Assembly (NCBI GenBank): GCA_900169235.1
Contig: FWCC01000403.1
Span: 62,001-126,000 of the forward strand
DNA: 64,000 nt
From: Zarea fungicola
Lineage: Eukaryota; Ascomycota; Sordariomycetes; Hypocreales; Cordycipitaceae
Direction: 5' to 3'
The position numbers and the translations under genes were made by a program. Numbering within the stretch: position 1 is the stretch's first letter; the number at the start of each line of letters is the position of its first letter. The notes under the pieces were generated by a model, which ran no database searches, was not told where the DNA came from, and saw nothing but the letters and a program-made list of their open reading frames with translations. This document shows positions 1-10,707 of the stretch, piece by piece.

Positions 1-47
1 TTCATAAATCGTCAAACGGAAAGAAAAAAAAGACATCATCAAAGGTG

Positions 48-875
48 TTAGAGCTTCTTCCCACCAAAGTAGGATTGAATCTTCCTCTGGGTATCATCAT
101 GCGGCGCGCTGCCAATACCCCCGCGCGTCCTCTTGAGGTCCGCCAGGTGCACCGTGCAATTCACGCACACGACGTGCAGCGACGCAACTGTTGTTGTCGC
201 AACGCTACTTGATGTCGTCAGGGTGACGAGAAACTCCAAGTACGCCGTGTTGGACCACCACGGCTGCAGCGGCGTCGCACCAGGCCTCTTCCTCGCCAGC
301 ACGGCGCTGTCAAAGGTCAGCTCATCCCCGGGAACACGGGCAGAAATAGCCGCGTAAATCTTGGGAAGAAGCAGGCCATGTGCGACGACGACTACGACTT
401 GTTCTTCTTCATCATCTTCATCGCCGTCTGTGTGGCTAGTGCTGGACAGCATGCTGGGAAGCAGCACCTCCGTCACGAAGCGCTCGGCACGGCGCCGCAT
501 CGAGGCGTTGGACTCGGCCACGTCGTCGGGGTTGACGTCGCACGTACGAAACGACACGCCCTCCAGCGGACCAAAGTCGCGCTCCCGCAGCAGCGGCGTC
601 TCCGTGAGGGGAGGCAGCGGTACGACTCCATTGCCGGCGTCCCCATCTTGGGTAGCCTGCTGTGCCGTACGAATGGCTCTGCCGGTGCGAGAGGCACGCT
701 GCAGGTCCGACGTAAAGATGGCGCGGACGCGGGAGGGGAACCGCGTGGCTAGGTGGGCGCCGAGACGCTCGGCCTGGAGGACGCCGTGGGCGGTGAGGGC
801 CGAGTCGGTCACGCCGGCAAAGTTGCCTGCGACGTTGTCGACGGTTTCACCGTGCCGGACGAGGAGGAGGCGCAT
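48..875 (-). CDS. Histidine phosphatase / phosphoglycerate mutase-like protein
   Basis: Single-exon gene of 275 aa with an ATG start. The N-terminus LLLVRHGETVDNVAG carries the RHG(E) motif of the histidine phosphatase superfamily, whose His is phosphorylated during catalysis. Also visible are the family's FTSDLQRASRTG segment, a LRERDFGPLEG segment and VVAHGLLL with the second catalytic His. About 275 aa suits the fungal phosphoglycerate mutase-like group. The substrate cannot be told; many relatives are broad phosphatases rather than glycolytic enzymes. An acidic run (DEDDEEE) sits before the second His. No signal peptide or membrane segment is seen, so the protein is probably cytosolic. 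A 26-nt stretch of this gene recurs exactly at 7198-7223. Confidence 0.87.
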   Translation of the reverse strand: MRLLLVRHGETVDNVAGNFAGVTDSALTAHGVLQAERLGAHLATRFPSRVRAIFTSDLQRASRTGRAIRTAQQATQDGDAGNGVVPLPPLTETPLLRERDFGPLEGVSFRTCDVNPDDVAESNASMRRRAERFVTEVLLPSMLSSTSHTDGDEDDEEEQVVVVVAHGLLLPKIYAAISARVPGDELTFDSAVLARKRPGATPLQPWWSNTAYLEFLVTLTTSSSVATTTVASLHVVCVNCTVHLADLKRTRGGIGSAPHDDTQRKIQSYFGGKKL

Positions 876-1346
876 ACTGTCTGAGGAGGTGGGCAGGTAG
901 AAAGAAATAGGAGACGTCTCAAACGTACAGCAGGCACGGGCAGGGTTCTTGAGAAGAGTGTGAAACCCGGTGCCTGCTGCGTTGTTTGCAATGAAAGAAG
1001 AATTGTATGTTGGTGAAGCGGGTGCAGGTTTTTTATCCTCGGTTTTCCTGAGCTTGCTTATCGGCTTATCTGCTGTTTGTATTGGTTACAAGCAAGTCTC
1101 GCTTTGGTGCGTAACGGGGCTTCATTTAGACGCGGTCGTCGCCTACCCGGTACCTCGAAAGAAATCTTCATCGCTGCATATCTAGAAAGTAACAGCAGTA
1201 TATTTTGCTATACACGGCATTGCTCTTAATTATTCTTTTATTAAATGAAATGAATCTCTATTGGGCAATCTAAATGCCGACCTTGTCGCGTGTTTGGTGC
1301 CCTACCACTTTGCTGGCAGTCATGTATCTGCGGTCACATCCAAGTC
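876..1346. other. Intergenic, phosphatase 5' flank
   Basis: Upstream region of the phosphatase gene and 3' flank of the ankyrin gene. AT-rich near 1200-1265. No gene or clear motif seen. Confidence 0.5.
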
Positions 1347-3842
1347 TCATCGACTCACCATCCCTTCCATGTCGCGGTCCGCCACTTTAGGATATTCCTG
1401 ACGTAGAAAAGTCCGCAGCAGCTCGTTTACAGGCTTCGAAAAGTCTCGCTCGCTCTGTGGCCCTGAAGTCCGGGCCACCCATTGACCATCTCCGTCGTGC
1501 CCTTGAGAGATGTGGTAATTGTCCAGATTATGCAGGACATGCTCCGATGCAAGGTTCTTTCTCGTCGCATAGCTCATTATAATCTTGAGAGGCCGATGGT
1601 CTCTATTCCCACACTGTCGGCCGCAAGCCTCCGCCGGGTCCAGGCAGCACGCATGCACGGCTCGGCTCATCTTGCACGCACGGTCCAGCGCCGAGCCCCA
1701 ATCTTGGCCCTGGCAATCATCGAGGCGCGCCTCGTGGTCCAGGAGTTTCTTAACAATGTAGTTGCTTCCTGGGCTGGCTCCAATTCCGTGTTCAATGAGA
1801 GCAGCCATTGGGGACATTGGGATCCCGTCAAAGTAAGCGTTGCCGTTGACACTGGCTCCGAATTCAATCAGAGTGTCAATGACCTTTGGCGGCGCTCGGA
1901 AGAATGCATAAAAGACCAACGGCCTGCAGCGAAATGCCGTCATTTTTATCGTATCAACACCATACAGGTACATGGGCTCTTCGAGGACACGTCCGATGGG
2001 CTCCCTGTCCAGGTCATTTACCCGCTCGCCCCAGCGAATGAGCGCCACCACCATTGCCGTCATCTCTTCTTCTACAAAGTTGCGCCGTGATCCAAGTAAC
2101 AGATATTGCAAAAGAGATACATCATCGGACAGATACACTTCTCAGCGGGCCCCGCATTCGAGGAGCGCTCGTGCCGCCTGCAGATTGCCACAGACTAGGG
2201 CATATTGGAGCGGCGGGAGCGGGAAGCCCCTGCTCCTCGAGCCTGGACCCTGCCTGATATCGATCGGGATGCCGCGCCGTACCAATAAACCTATGGCCTC
2301 CTTTGACGTTGACATTGCTCCACGCTTACATGCGTAGTGAAGTGCCGTTTTAGGCGCCAGCCGAGCAGCATCCCTGGCGATGGCATCGAAGCTGGTAAGA
2401 ACGTCAAGGCAGCCGACGTTGCATTGAGTCGCAGCCTGATACAAATCTTTCCGGTCCCTTTTTGAGAACCTCTGCAGAACCTTGCCCGTCAGGTTTGCAA
2501 GGTCAAGCGCTTCTCGGAGCATTGCTGCTCGTCCCTTGGCGACAAGTTTGCCTAGGAGATGGCCAAATCCAGGGCGCTTTTTGAGATACTCAAAAGCGGT
2601 CTTCTGGTGAGCGTTTCTGTGCTTGTATAGTAGCCAAAACATTTCATCGTTTTAATTTTCCACTGCCAGGCAGAGAACGTCTATAGAAACAGGCCACATG
2701 TTTCTCGTGTGGCTGAATACAACCTCTGCAGTTGCCACATCATTGCTCCACACGGCTAGATGCAGAGCATCGTGGTCGAGAAACAGCTCATCGTCATCTA
2801 CCGAGTTCCCGCAGCGGCGAATCGCAATATCAGCGAGGTTGGCACTTCCAATCAGGGCAGCGTAGGCAAGCGGCGCTTTTTTCCTGTTGTGATATAGGCC
2901 CTTGGAGTAGTCACAGAGCAACCGGAGCATGACAAGCTCGTCATCGTCAGTGTTTGAGGCAAGAAGGCGCCCAACCTGTCGTGAGTGTAGTTTCTCAGCT
3001 CTGTCAAGTAGTCGTAGAAGCTCTACAGTCACTTTGAATCCAGCGCTATCAAGAGGCGGGGCTGGATCGTACGCGAGAGCAGTCCTTCTCGGCCTCAGCC
3101 AACAAGCCCCGTGGCGAATAAGCATCTCTGCAGCACGAGGCTTCAGTTGCCTAACAGCCTTTTCCAAAGCATCCAGTAACGGAAAGTGGATTGATTTTTT
3201 GCGGTAATCATACAGATCGTAGGCGTCAAAGCTGTCTCTACGTGGCAGTCTGTAAGCCAGGTAAGGAGGGCCGGGCGACCACCACTGTACATCGCATGGT
3301 GTAGCACCCTCATAATCCGGAAACTTTGGATTTAAATCGCCGTCCGGGATACCATACCACTCGCTGGGATCTGCTGCTGCTGTGGCTTCTGTGGCTTCTG
3401 TCTCACGTATTGGGGAAATCAGTTTGACTCGCTGCACATTGTCGAGAATTTCTGCATATACATCGGCTCCATTCTGCAACAGATAGTCGATCACATCGTA
3501 TTGGTCAGCTAATATTGCAACGTGGAGGGTAGTCAAAACCCTGTACCCTCCTGCCAAGATGATGCGAGAAACGCGGCCTGGTGGAGGCCCGTCAATGTTG
3601 GCGCCATAACCCACTGCCTTGCGCAATGTGTCGATGTTGCCTTCCTTTGCTGCCCGCAGGACGAGCGATGAATCTTCATCGTCAAACTTTTGCTCCTGTA
3701 TTGCAGTCCTATACAAAATCGGATCACACATGTCGCGCAGTACTCTGCAAGTCTTGGCCAAGTTGTTTTGGCCGTCTCTGGGTAGTAGCTCTGCAATCGC
3801 GATGAGAATCTCAGCAGCAAGCGCATCGAAAGATCTGTACAT
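1347..3842 (-). pseudogene. F-box / ankyrin-repeat protein with two in-frame stop codons
   Basis: One reading frame runs from ATG 3842 to TGA 1347 (832 codons including stops) but is cut by TAA at 2652-2654 and TGA at 2142-2144. The first part (396 aa) opens with an F-box (FDALAAEILIAIAELLPRD, then LAKTCRVLRDMCDPILYR) and continues into ankyrin-like repeats. The next parts (about 166 and 263 codons) stay in frame and read as ankyrin across both stops: LCLAVEN-stop-NDEMFWLLY and LLECGAR-stop-EVYLSDDVSLLQYLL. Fungal F-box/ankyrin proteins usually act as SCF-type adaptors with variable targets. No plausible intron removes the stops. Both fit C-to-T changes (CAA to TAA, CGA to TGA). A 396-aa truncated protein could still be made. 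Confidence 0.72.
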
Positions 3843-4330
3843 GTTAGAATCCTGTCTGTAAAATTTTTGGTGTCAGGATTGAGCAGCAGCCGGCCTGGTG
3901 CCGTGGTTGTCATGAGGGTTCAGTTATTGCCAGCGAAGAGGCCCAGATCAGCCACCCTGACCTACCCTAGACCTCACGGTCATGAATCGGCACACTGATT
4001 CGCGGGCGTTTAAGCTTTTGATACTTGACAAGTAGTTGTATTGATATTTTTACAGGATTCATCTCGTCCTTTGGGGTATGGATGCCAGCGAAACTATGGC
4101 TCCTGCATGTGTAGCCACGTCTGCCGTCAAAGAGCTGGCTGTCTTGGTGATGTAACGTAAATTATTGGCCGCGATGTTTACACTGCATGGTAAATCAACG
4201 GATTATTATTTATTTCTGGTACAAGTATGCATCCCCTCATCGGACCTGGATTTAGGGCCGAGCAGATAATACAGGAAAGCATTTGGTATAAAATTACTGG
4301 CTGGCACAAACGCGTCCAACTTTACCTTGT

Positions 4331-4360
4331 CAACTGCCAGCAACTGCCAGCAACTGCCAG
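4331..4360. repeat. Tandem repeat, 3 x CAACTGCCAG
   Basis: Three exact head-to-tail copies of CAACTGCCAG, with a partial fourth (CAG) after. Looks like a small unstable microsatellite. Confidence 0.85.
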
Positions 4361-4878
4361 CAGCTCAGTACCGTGCCTAGTAACTTCTTGTGCTCGTACC
4401 GACATAATTGGATGGCTCGTGGAGGGTGGCAGTTGAGTGCAAGGCATGGGAGAGCTGGCAGGAAGGGTGTAAACGTTGAGACGGGCAACAGGCAATCAGC
4501 ACGCATGCAAACAAGGACAGTACCCATGAAAGGCCATTATGGAGTTACTGCATGTACAATTTGTTAAAGGCAGTTATAAACTCCTGGAATTATGTTAAAT
4601 TTCTGGAGGATTCCATGTCCTTCCAGACTCAATCACGTAGCATAATCAGACGCAAAGCGGCCGGTCGGTGTATCAAACTATATCTGGCTTCAACACGTAA
4701 AACAAGTAGCTCTTGTCGTTCTAAGAGACCTTACGATACAAGCTTGCGACTTTGAAGCGGTCAGAAGGTTAGGACGAGCTCTTTACGGCGAGTTGGTACA
4801 GACTGGAGTTTCACCGGGCTTAATGAACCTACTGAACTAAACTGTAAGACTGCCAAGTGGGACTTTGCGAGGCACTTC

Positions 4879-4905
4879 TCGTGGCTTATTACTCCTAAGC
4901 CACGA
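4879..4905. repeat. 10-bp hairpin
   Basis: TCGTGGCTTA and TAAGCCACGA form a perfect 10-bp inverted repeat around a 7-nt loop. No poly-T tail follows and no gene ends here, so the role is unknown. It could be a relic of a small inverted-repeat element. Confidence 0.6.
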
Positions 4906-5292
4906 AAAGCGTCGGCCATCTTGCCAGATTAAGTTTTATTAGGCGAGGGGAGTTGTATAAGTTACTGTTATCGATGCCTTCTCACGTTACCTAGTGTTTG
5001 TGGCAGAAATGGACAGGCGAACAACTTTGGTCTAACTGCTCCAAGTTAACGCCACTGAACATGAACCAGTTCCAAGTTAACCAAGTTTCTGTTAATCCTT
5101 TAGTCTAGATCACTTCCCCCTATCTATAGTACTCAAGGCAATAATCTAAAACTACTTAAACATGCCTTCTCCCTTGGAACCATCTTATAATTCTCCTTGC
5201 TTAACTCCAAGATCCTACACCACCAAGCCAAGACCTTTTAAGAACTTGTTTAAAACTGTCACGCCACTACAAGCACATATAATCTCTCAAAA

Positions 5293-5706
5293 ATGCTCCC
5301 ATCTTTCGCAAAAATGGCCTCACTAATGGTCTTGATGGCCACAATCCCCGCTACTGCCGCACAGCCAACAAACGAATTGGCTGATTCTCTCGCAGGCCAA
5401 ACAGATCCAGATCCCGCGGCCCAGAGATGGGCCCTCGCAGTGTTTGCTCAACTTCCAGGGCCTGCATCCTGTCCTTTTGCTGCAAACCGTCAAACCGACT
5501 CTGGTGAACAAGGATCCGGCTGTAAGCGCTTTGTGCCTGGGCCCAAGTCTTTCACATTCAACGGTGGTGGAAAATTCAAACTTAGTGTGTGCCCCGGCGG
5601 TCTTGGAGGCAATGAGTGCGATGACAGAGCCTGCGTGGTACATGATGACACCGGTCTCATTCCATGCACTAGAATGTCCGGATTTGAGTTCTACCAGGTC
5701 CGCTAG
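5293..5706 (+). CDS. Small cysteine-containing secreted protein
   Basis: ORF of 137 aa with ATG in AAAAATGC context. The N-terminus (MASLMVLMATIPATAAQ) looks like a signal peptide cleaved near AAQ or ATA, whether translation starts at Met1 or Met8. The mature part has seven Cys, with a Cys-rich segment (CPGGLGGNECDDRACVV) in the C-terminal half. Composition and length fit a small secreted protein, possibly an effector or a surface protein. No known family recognised. The next gene is more than 1 kb away. Confidence 0.6.
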   Translation: MLPSFAKMASLMVLMATIPATAAQPTNELADSLAGQTDPDPAAQRWALAVFAQLPGPASCPFAANRQTDSGEQGSGCKRFVPGPKSFTFNGGGKFKLSVCPGGLGGNECDDRACVVHDDTGLIPCTRMSGFEFYQVR

Positions 5707-6358
5707 AATGGATAGAGTCATTCCGGAGGCATAGATCAAGTTGTCGAATCGAATCGGTGAAGCAAACTTTGGCGCATGAATCCTCGTCAACTTGTTCATC
5801 GCTCAAGCCAGGTTATTTAGCAGTCTTGAATCTTTTAATTGCTCCATAGAGTATTCCATGGACCATTATTGCTCCCTCTCGAGGCACTTTTACTCTTAAA
5901 CACGCTGGACCTATTCTCTGTCTCTTAGTACTCATATTACCGAAAGTCCAGCCCTTCTCGTCTTCATCTCTTCGGAATGATTGCTTGTTCGTACGTCGTG
6001 GCTGCTGACTTGCCACCCCGCAAGGTCCAACTTTTTCACAGCAGCCCCCAGATCTAGAATCTAGACGGAGTCTCTCAGTCTCCACTCTCAGACTAACTGT
6101 TTATTTTCAGATGTTCCGAAAACAAGTGCTCACGCGACCTGGCACGGCAACAGACATGGAACATTTTGCTCGGGAGCAAAGGTAAACTGTTTCAAGCTTT
6201 CTACTGTAGTCCAATTGGTAGGTGCCAAGGGTAGTTTAATTGCTCCGCAGTATTTTTTTAGAAACTCCTGAAATGTTACTAGAAAAGTAGCGATACATCT
6301 GAAGCATACATCTGAAGCAAAATAAAGATCTTCTGTTTTACGAACCCATGATGGATAT
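5707..6358. other. Intergenic, possible 5' exons of a decayed gene
   Basis: No intact gene. At 6101-6180 a splice-acceptor-like TTATTTTCAG precedes a 23-codon open stretch from ATG 6111 that ends at AAAG|GTAAAC, a donor-like site. It may be an early exon of the decayed gene at 6359. Confidence 0.3.
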
Positions 6359-6622
6359 CATGACTCGTATGAGAAGCAGAACTTTGACTGAGACGCGTTT
6401 GAGACCCGCTTCAAGAAGATTGGAAGGAACCCCGAATTTCAGCTTCGGGGCTTGCAACCGATTCTAGGAGCTTATCTGGTACTTTGTTTCATGACATACC
6501 ATAACCGAGGTGAGGAGAAAGAAGACTGAGTCGCGGCGGTATGGGGCAAGAAGCAACTCCATATTTCTTTTCAGAATCCGCTGGAGGGGCGCGACTTTGG
6601 CCAGACTTGAAACTGCAGATTG
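6359..6622 (+). pseudogene. Decayed gene fragment with three in-frame TGA codons
   Basis: In the frame starting at 6359 the translation is protein-like (FETRFKKIGRNPEFQLRG; VAAVWGKKQLHISF; NPLEGRDFG) but is broken by TGA at 6389, 6527 and 6608. Donor- and acceptor-like sites on both sides (for example G|GTAATG near 6623 and CTGTAG near 6690) suggest a multi-exon gene running from about 6.1 to 6.96 kb. I do not recognise the family. In-frame stops without intervening introns make a pseudogene likely. Confidence 0.4.
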
Positions 6623-7080
6623 GGTAATGTTCTTGGCGTGTACCTCTTAGTTCCCTTGTAATATTATTTACAGTGTTTTCTTATCTGTAGGTTCTTGGAA
6701 AAGGCGCCTGCGCTGGTTATTTGGTGAGATTTGGTGAGATTTGCCAAGCTTGAACTCTCACTTTCAGGTGGCTCCTTGGCCTACAAAGAATTAAATAATA
6801 ACGCGCTGATTAGAGAGTTTACTTGGGGCAGGTAATGCAATAATATTTAGAAACCCCCTTAGTATAGTTTAATCTTATTTTTCACATTATACAGAGCTTT
6901 CGGCGTTCAAGGCAGCTGCTATGAAGATATTAGCTACGCTGGAAGCTACCGCACCTAACTCAGTGTATTCTACGTTAAATATTTCTTCTTATCTGCTTTA
7001 CGCTTAGTAAAAGAGCATTTAGATGACATAAATAAGATAATTGTAAGACAGTTTTAGAAATTATTATTATATTAGGCATC
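6623..7080. other. Intergenic, possible 3' exons of the decayed gene
   Basis: Contains intron-like signals and short open stretches, including a segment after ATTATACAG at 6893, but no continuous coding sequence. Confidence 0.3.
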
Positions 7081-7255
7081 TTTGCATGCTTGGCGCTGCA
7101 ACGCGGGCACAGAGTGTTGCGAGCTTGACTGGTGGCCAATGTAAGGTTGACAAGAAGCCGATTCTGCGTACCGTAACGTCTGTAGTCGCCGCGATGTTGA
7201 CGAGAAACTCCAAGTACGCCGTGCTGAGCCCGCGCAGCTGATCGGCGGAGTGCAT
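7081..7255 (-). pseudogene. Duplicated scrap of the histidine phosphatase 3' end
   Basis: The reverse strand encodes TAYLEFLV followed by diverged sequence. The same TAYLEFLV occurs near the C-terminus of the phosphatase at 48-875, and 26 nt match exactly (7198-7223 and 224-249, same orientation). After that similarity fades and would need a frame change. There is no start codon or catalytic motif, so this is a non-functional remnant, lying against the 3' end of the next gene. Confidence 0.5.
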
Positions 7256-7351
7256 ACATGTCCATCCAACTTCTCATGCTTGTCCATTTGCCGCGGGAGT
7301 TGGGACTGGTGTCCGGGGATCGGATGACGCGGTTCTGGCGGCTTAAAGCCT

Positions 7352-8317
7352 CTATTTCTTCTGCTTCCACACCTTCTCAACGCCCATTGCATGAAATCTT
7401 TTCGGCTCATACCTCTTCGTACTCCGCCAGTGAAAGAGAAAGAGAATAAAGGCTCCAGACAGGATCAGGCAAACAGAACCAAGCGGGGCAATGATGGAGA
7501 AGATGGTGAAGCCGAAGCTCGCGTTCTGAAAGGATGAGTTGGCCTTCAAACTGTCGACACTGAAGCCTACCTGCAATGCCGTCAGGACAATCACCACGTA
7601 TGCGAGCACCGCGGCCAGGAAGGCGAATTGGTCACGAAGCAGGTCTACGTAGGCTGCATATGCGCCCACACTCGCGTAACCGCGAAAAATGTGCCAGCGA
7701 CGAAACATGTAGATTTTGTTCAGCCGGCCGAGGCGCAGCTCTCCATACCAGTACCGCGGGTTGACGAGGGCGTAGTCATGGTTTTCCAGGATTTCAGCCG
7801 ACAGCTGCTTCCAAGTCTCCCAAGTCACGTCCGCTGGCAGCAAACCCCTTTCACTTGCGATGCGGAAGTCGCTTGGGTACGAAATCAAGGCGCAGTACAG
7901 GAACAAAAATCCGCGCCCGCACTCTGTGAGCTCCTTGGCCGCTTTTTTGTCGCTGTTGCCGCAGATGTAGTCGGTCCAAAAAGCGCGGTCAAGCAGCCAG
8001 CGCGGGATGGGCTTCAGATAAATCTTCTTCTTTGCCCACACAAGGTGTAGCTCCGGGTCCTCCGTGATGACTACTTCGCGGTCCATGACAATCTGTTTGT
8101 GCAACGGCCGCGGAGGCATGGGCCGACCGCAGATCCACAGCCAGCTCCAAATTTTGTCGATTCGCGGCACAAGAAGCTCATGTTTAAGGAAGTCGAGATT
8201 ATCAGTTGACGGCTGCACAATGCCATCCTCCTGCGTGCGGAACGAAGCCGGCAGCATGTCACAAACCGCCGTCAGTGCCGTAACGTCGGCCGTGAACGGA
8301 ACACGGAGCTGGGCCAT
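7352..8317 (-). CDS. DUF6601-like integral membrane protein
   Basis: Single exon, 321 aa, ATG start. The N-terminal two thirds are soluble with conserved-looking blocks (PRIDKIWSWLWICGRPMPPR, TEDPELHLVW, VNPRYWYGELRLGRLN). Two strong membrane spans follow near residues 232-252 and 270-297, then a basic tail. This layout and these motifs match, from memory, the fungal DUF6601 family, often misnamed subtilisin-like protease in databases; no protease catalytic motif is present. The function is unknown. The family's usual length is about 300-350 aa, so the gene looks complete. Confidence 0.7.
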   Translation of the reverse strand: MAQLRVPFTADVTALTAVCDMLPASFRTQEDGIVQPSTDNLDFLKHELLVPRIDKIWSWLWICGRPMPPRPLHKQIVMDREVVITEDPELHLVWAKKKIYLKPIPRWLLDRAFWTDYICGNSDKKAAKELTECGRGFLFLYCALISYPSDFRIASERGLLPADVTWETWKQLSAEILENHDYALVNPRYWYGELRLGRLNKIYMFRRWHIFRGYASVGAYAAYVDLLRDQFAFLAAVLAYVVIVLTALQVGFSVDSLKANSSFQNASFGFTIFSIIAPLGSVCLILSGAFILFLFHWRSTKRYEPKRFHAMGVEKVWKQKK

Positions 8318-10017
8318 GTCTAGTAAACCCTTTTCAAAGTGCTAACTTTTGCATTAGCCTAGTCGGCATACTGGATTCTCAATCAGCTAGACGGCACGGC
8401 AGATGTTAATCATGATCGGAGTGCCAACGTGAGTAACCAAGAGCAACACCCATTGAAACCTGGGGACTTACCTATTCGGGAAATTTGATGCGGACTTGTC
8501 AAGTTGGTTTGGCTTAATATGTTCAGCCTAAGAAAGTAATACGTACTTATAGGCACCGCTGATAAGAGTGCTGTCACTGACTATTGGCGACTTGCTAGTT
8601 CCTTTATAGTATTTTGCCAGGCACAAAAGCGGGTGGCACAGAACTCTCCTGATGATATCGGTAAATACCAGCATGAATTAGGCTGATTGATGCGTAGCAT
8701 CTCAACCAGAGCTTGAGCCATGCGACATTGAAACCACCCCACAGGACGGGCAGGGCCGGGGGTGGCCCCCTTCTTCATCAGCAATAGCCACACAGGATAA
8801 CACACTGTTTCTTGTGACCTGACCTTGGCTAGTTGACGTGGCATTGGGGCATATACTTTAAGGGGCGCAAGCTGCATATGTGAACACGAAGCTGAACCGA
8901 GCATCCTTGTCTTCCGCCTTCAGTCAGTAAACGGATTGGACGCTGGCAAGCATGCGTCAAAACGATAGTGGCAGCCACAGCGGCTAAAATAGTGCACCCC
9001 ACGCCACCAATTGTGTTGCGCGAGGTGTGATTATCGACTCTTTAAGGGGCTCGGCTTGGGCGGAGCCTTTGCTTTTATAGGTAAACCGCATAGTAACTAG
9101 TCTTGGTACTATACTTGGTATTATAGATATTATATGTAGATAGCTTGGCCATTACTGCCCTATTTGGCCGCTGTGTATGGTTATGTATATGGCCAATGCA
9201 AGGTAAGAGGAGTAGCACTTTAGGTAACTTTAGCTCAAACTAAGAAATTCCAAGTATTTTAGAATGGGCTTAGAGATACTAGAGGCAACTAGCTATTACC
9301 GTAGACATTTCCAAGTGTCCAAGGGCATTAAATAGACTGTGCCTATTCATTTAATAGGCGCATAAAACCAAGGACAATCGCATTTAGCATTCATCACTTA
9401 ATTAAACTTATATTATCATTTCATTAGCAGTTTTAAGGCGATGCAAATGTGAATGCGCAGTACGGACATGAATCGAGGCAAAATGAGACGGCACACACTG
9501 GGTGATGATACCGAGCACCTAATATCAGCCAATTAATAAAACTACGTCAAGCAAGCATTATGACACCTTGGTGGGAATCACAGGCAGGTGGACGAGACAA
9601 TTCGCTGTAATGTGGTTGTAACGAGCGTAACCATCAGTGCGTCAGTTGCTCCCAAATTTAGGACATCTTCTGCAGCAGCACCATAAGCGTTGACATTTGA
9701 CCAAGGCTTTATTATTGATAGCTAGCTACGTACACAACGTCTGCCACACAGAGCTGCTTACATTTATTGACCAGACCAAGTTAACTGAACAACACCAATC
9801 ACACATTCTTCATTACTCTGCAAACCTCATAAAACCTTGGTGCAACGATCTATTGCCACAATCCATGTCTGCGCCATGTGAATATTCAACTTGATAGTGC
9901 ATGCTTGTACCAGGACATTAGACTTTAAACGTCCAAATGCCCTCACAATGCACCCAAGTGAACACTCTGGTTAGCAGTCAGAACTGCGTGTCAATTTTAG
10001 AATAACCCCCCATGTCG
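8318..10017. other. Intergenic, 1.7 kb, partly AT-rich
   Basis: No supported gene. A minus-strand 107-aa ORF at 8581-8904 has no family features. Bases 9060-9440 are rich in TA steps, like decayed repeat DNA, but no transposase signature is readable. Confidence 0.45.
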
Positions 10018-10707
10018 CTAACCCTGGCACGCAGACGCCGTTTGCCAGCCAAAACATTCCCAGGAGGTCCTCGTCATAGTTGCACCAGTTACAGTAGCAA
10101 GGTCGTACTTTACACAACACTTGTTTCCAAACCATGAACAACCGTAGTTCTGCTGCAAAGTGTACCTGCGAGTGTGATGCCGGTATTCGTAAGCAAAAAC
10201 CTTGGTAGAAACGTCGTTTGCGCTAAATTCAGCTTCAATCTGTGAATCAAGAACCATTCCAGTACCGCGGTAGTTGAGCCGATTGCAGAGCAAGTTCCAC
10301 GTGATGTAGTGCTCTAACCCTCCATCTGCTCCCTTGATGTAAGTTTTAAAGTGCGTGCTGATGACGCCAGTGATTGCGTTTGCACGAGCTTCAAGGGTGT
10401 TTTTGGCTTGTTGCTTAAATGCTTCAATGGTTTCGGGGGCCATGGCTACGGAACTTTCCCAGAGACACCCGGAAGCCTCACAGTGAATCAGATCAAGGTT
10501 ATTGGGAGGGGCAGCTGATCCAGACATGAAATCCAAGTCTTCATTTTCGGCAACCCATTGCTGAAGAATAGGCATCAGCTTGTGGTTGTTTTGCCCAGCA
10601 AAATTGCGACTGATGACGTCTGAAATAGGAATGCGCAGCGACTCAGGTCCAGTCACTGCAGCAGCCAAAGCAATAGATGGCGCTGCTAATAAAACTGACA
10701 ACCGCAT
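10018..10707 (-). CDS. Secreted protein of unknown function, 229 aa
   Basis: Single exon with ATG start. The N-terminus MRLSVLLAAPSIALAAAVTG is a good signal peptide. The mature part has six Cys, three of them in a C-terminal cluster (YGCSWFGNKCCVKYD). There is no membrane span, GPI signal or catalytic motif that I can name. It may belong to lineage-specific fungal secreted proteins. The nearest neighbours are decayed sequences, so context gives no function. Confidence 0.6.
   Translation of the reverse strand: MRLSVLLAAPSIALAAAVTGPESLRIPISDVISRNFAGQNNHKLMPILQQWVAENEDLDFMSGSAAPPNNLDLIHCEASGCLWESSVAMAPETIEAFKQQAKNTLEARANAITGVISTHFKTYIKGADGGLEHYITWNLLCNRLNYRGTGMVLDSQIEAEFSANDVSTKVFAYEYRHHTRRYTLQQNYGCSWFGNKCCVKYDLATVTGATMTRTSWECFGWQTASACQG

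Larger units (their letters stand above)
3843..5292. other. Intergenic, 1.4 kb
   Basis: No convincing gene. Contains a 10-nt tandem repeat (4331-4360) and a 10-bp hairpin (4879-4905), listed separately. The last 150 bases are the presumed promoter of the secreted-protein gene at 5293. Confidence 0.5.

Noticed and set aside
2142..2642. Separate 166-aa ankyrin gene downstream of the F-box ORF
   Set aside because: It is in the same frame as its neighbours and continues their ankyrin pattern across the stops, so it is part of one interrupted gene.
8581..8904. 107-aa minus-strand ORF
   Set aside because: It starts with ATG but has no signal peptide, domain or plausible composition, and no nearby splice structure.
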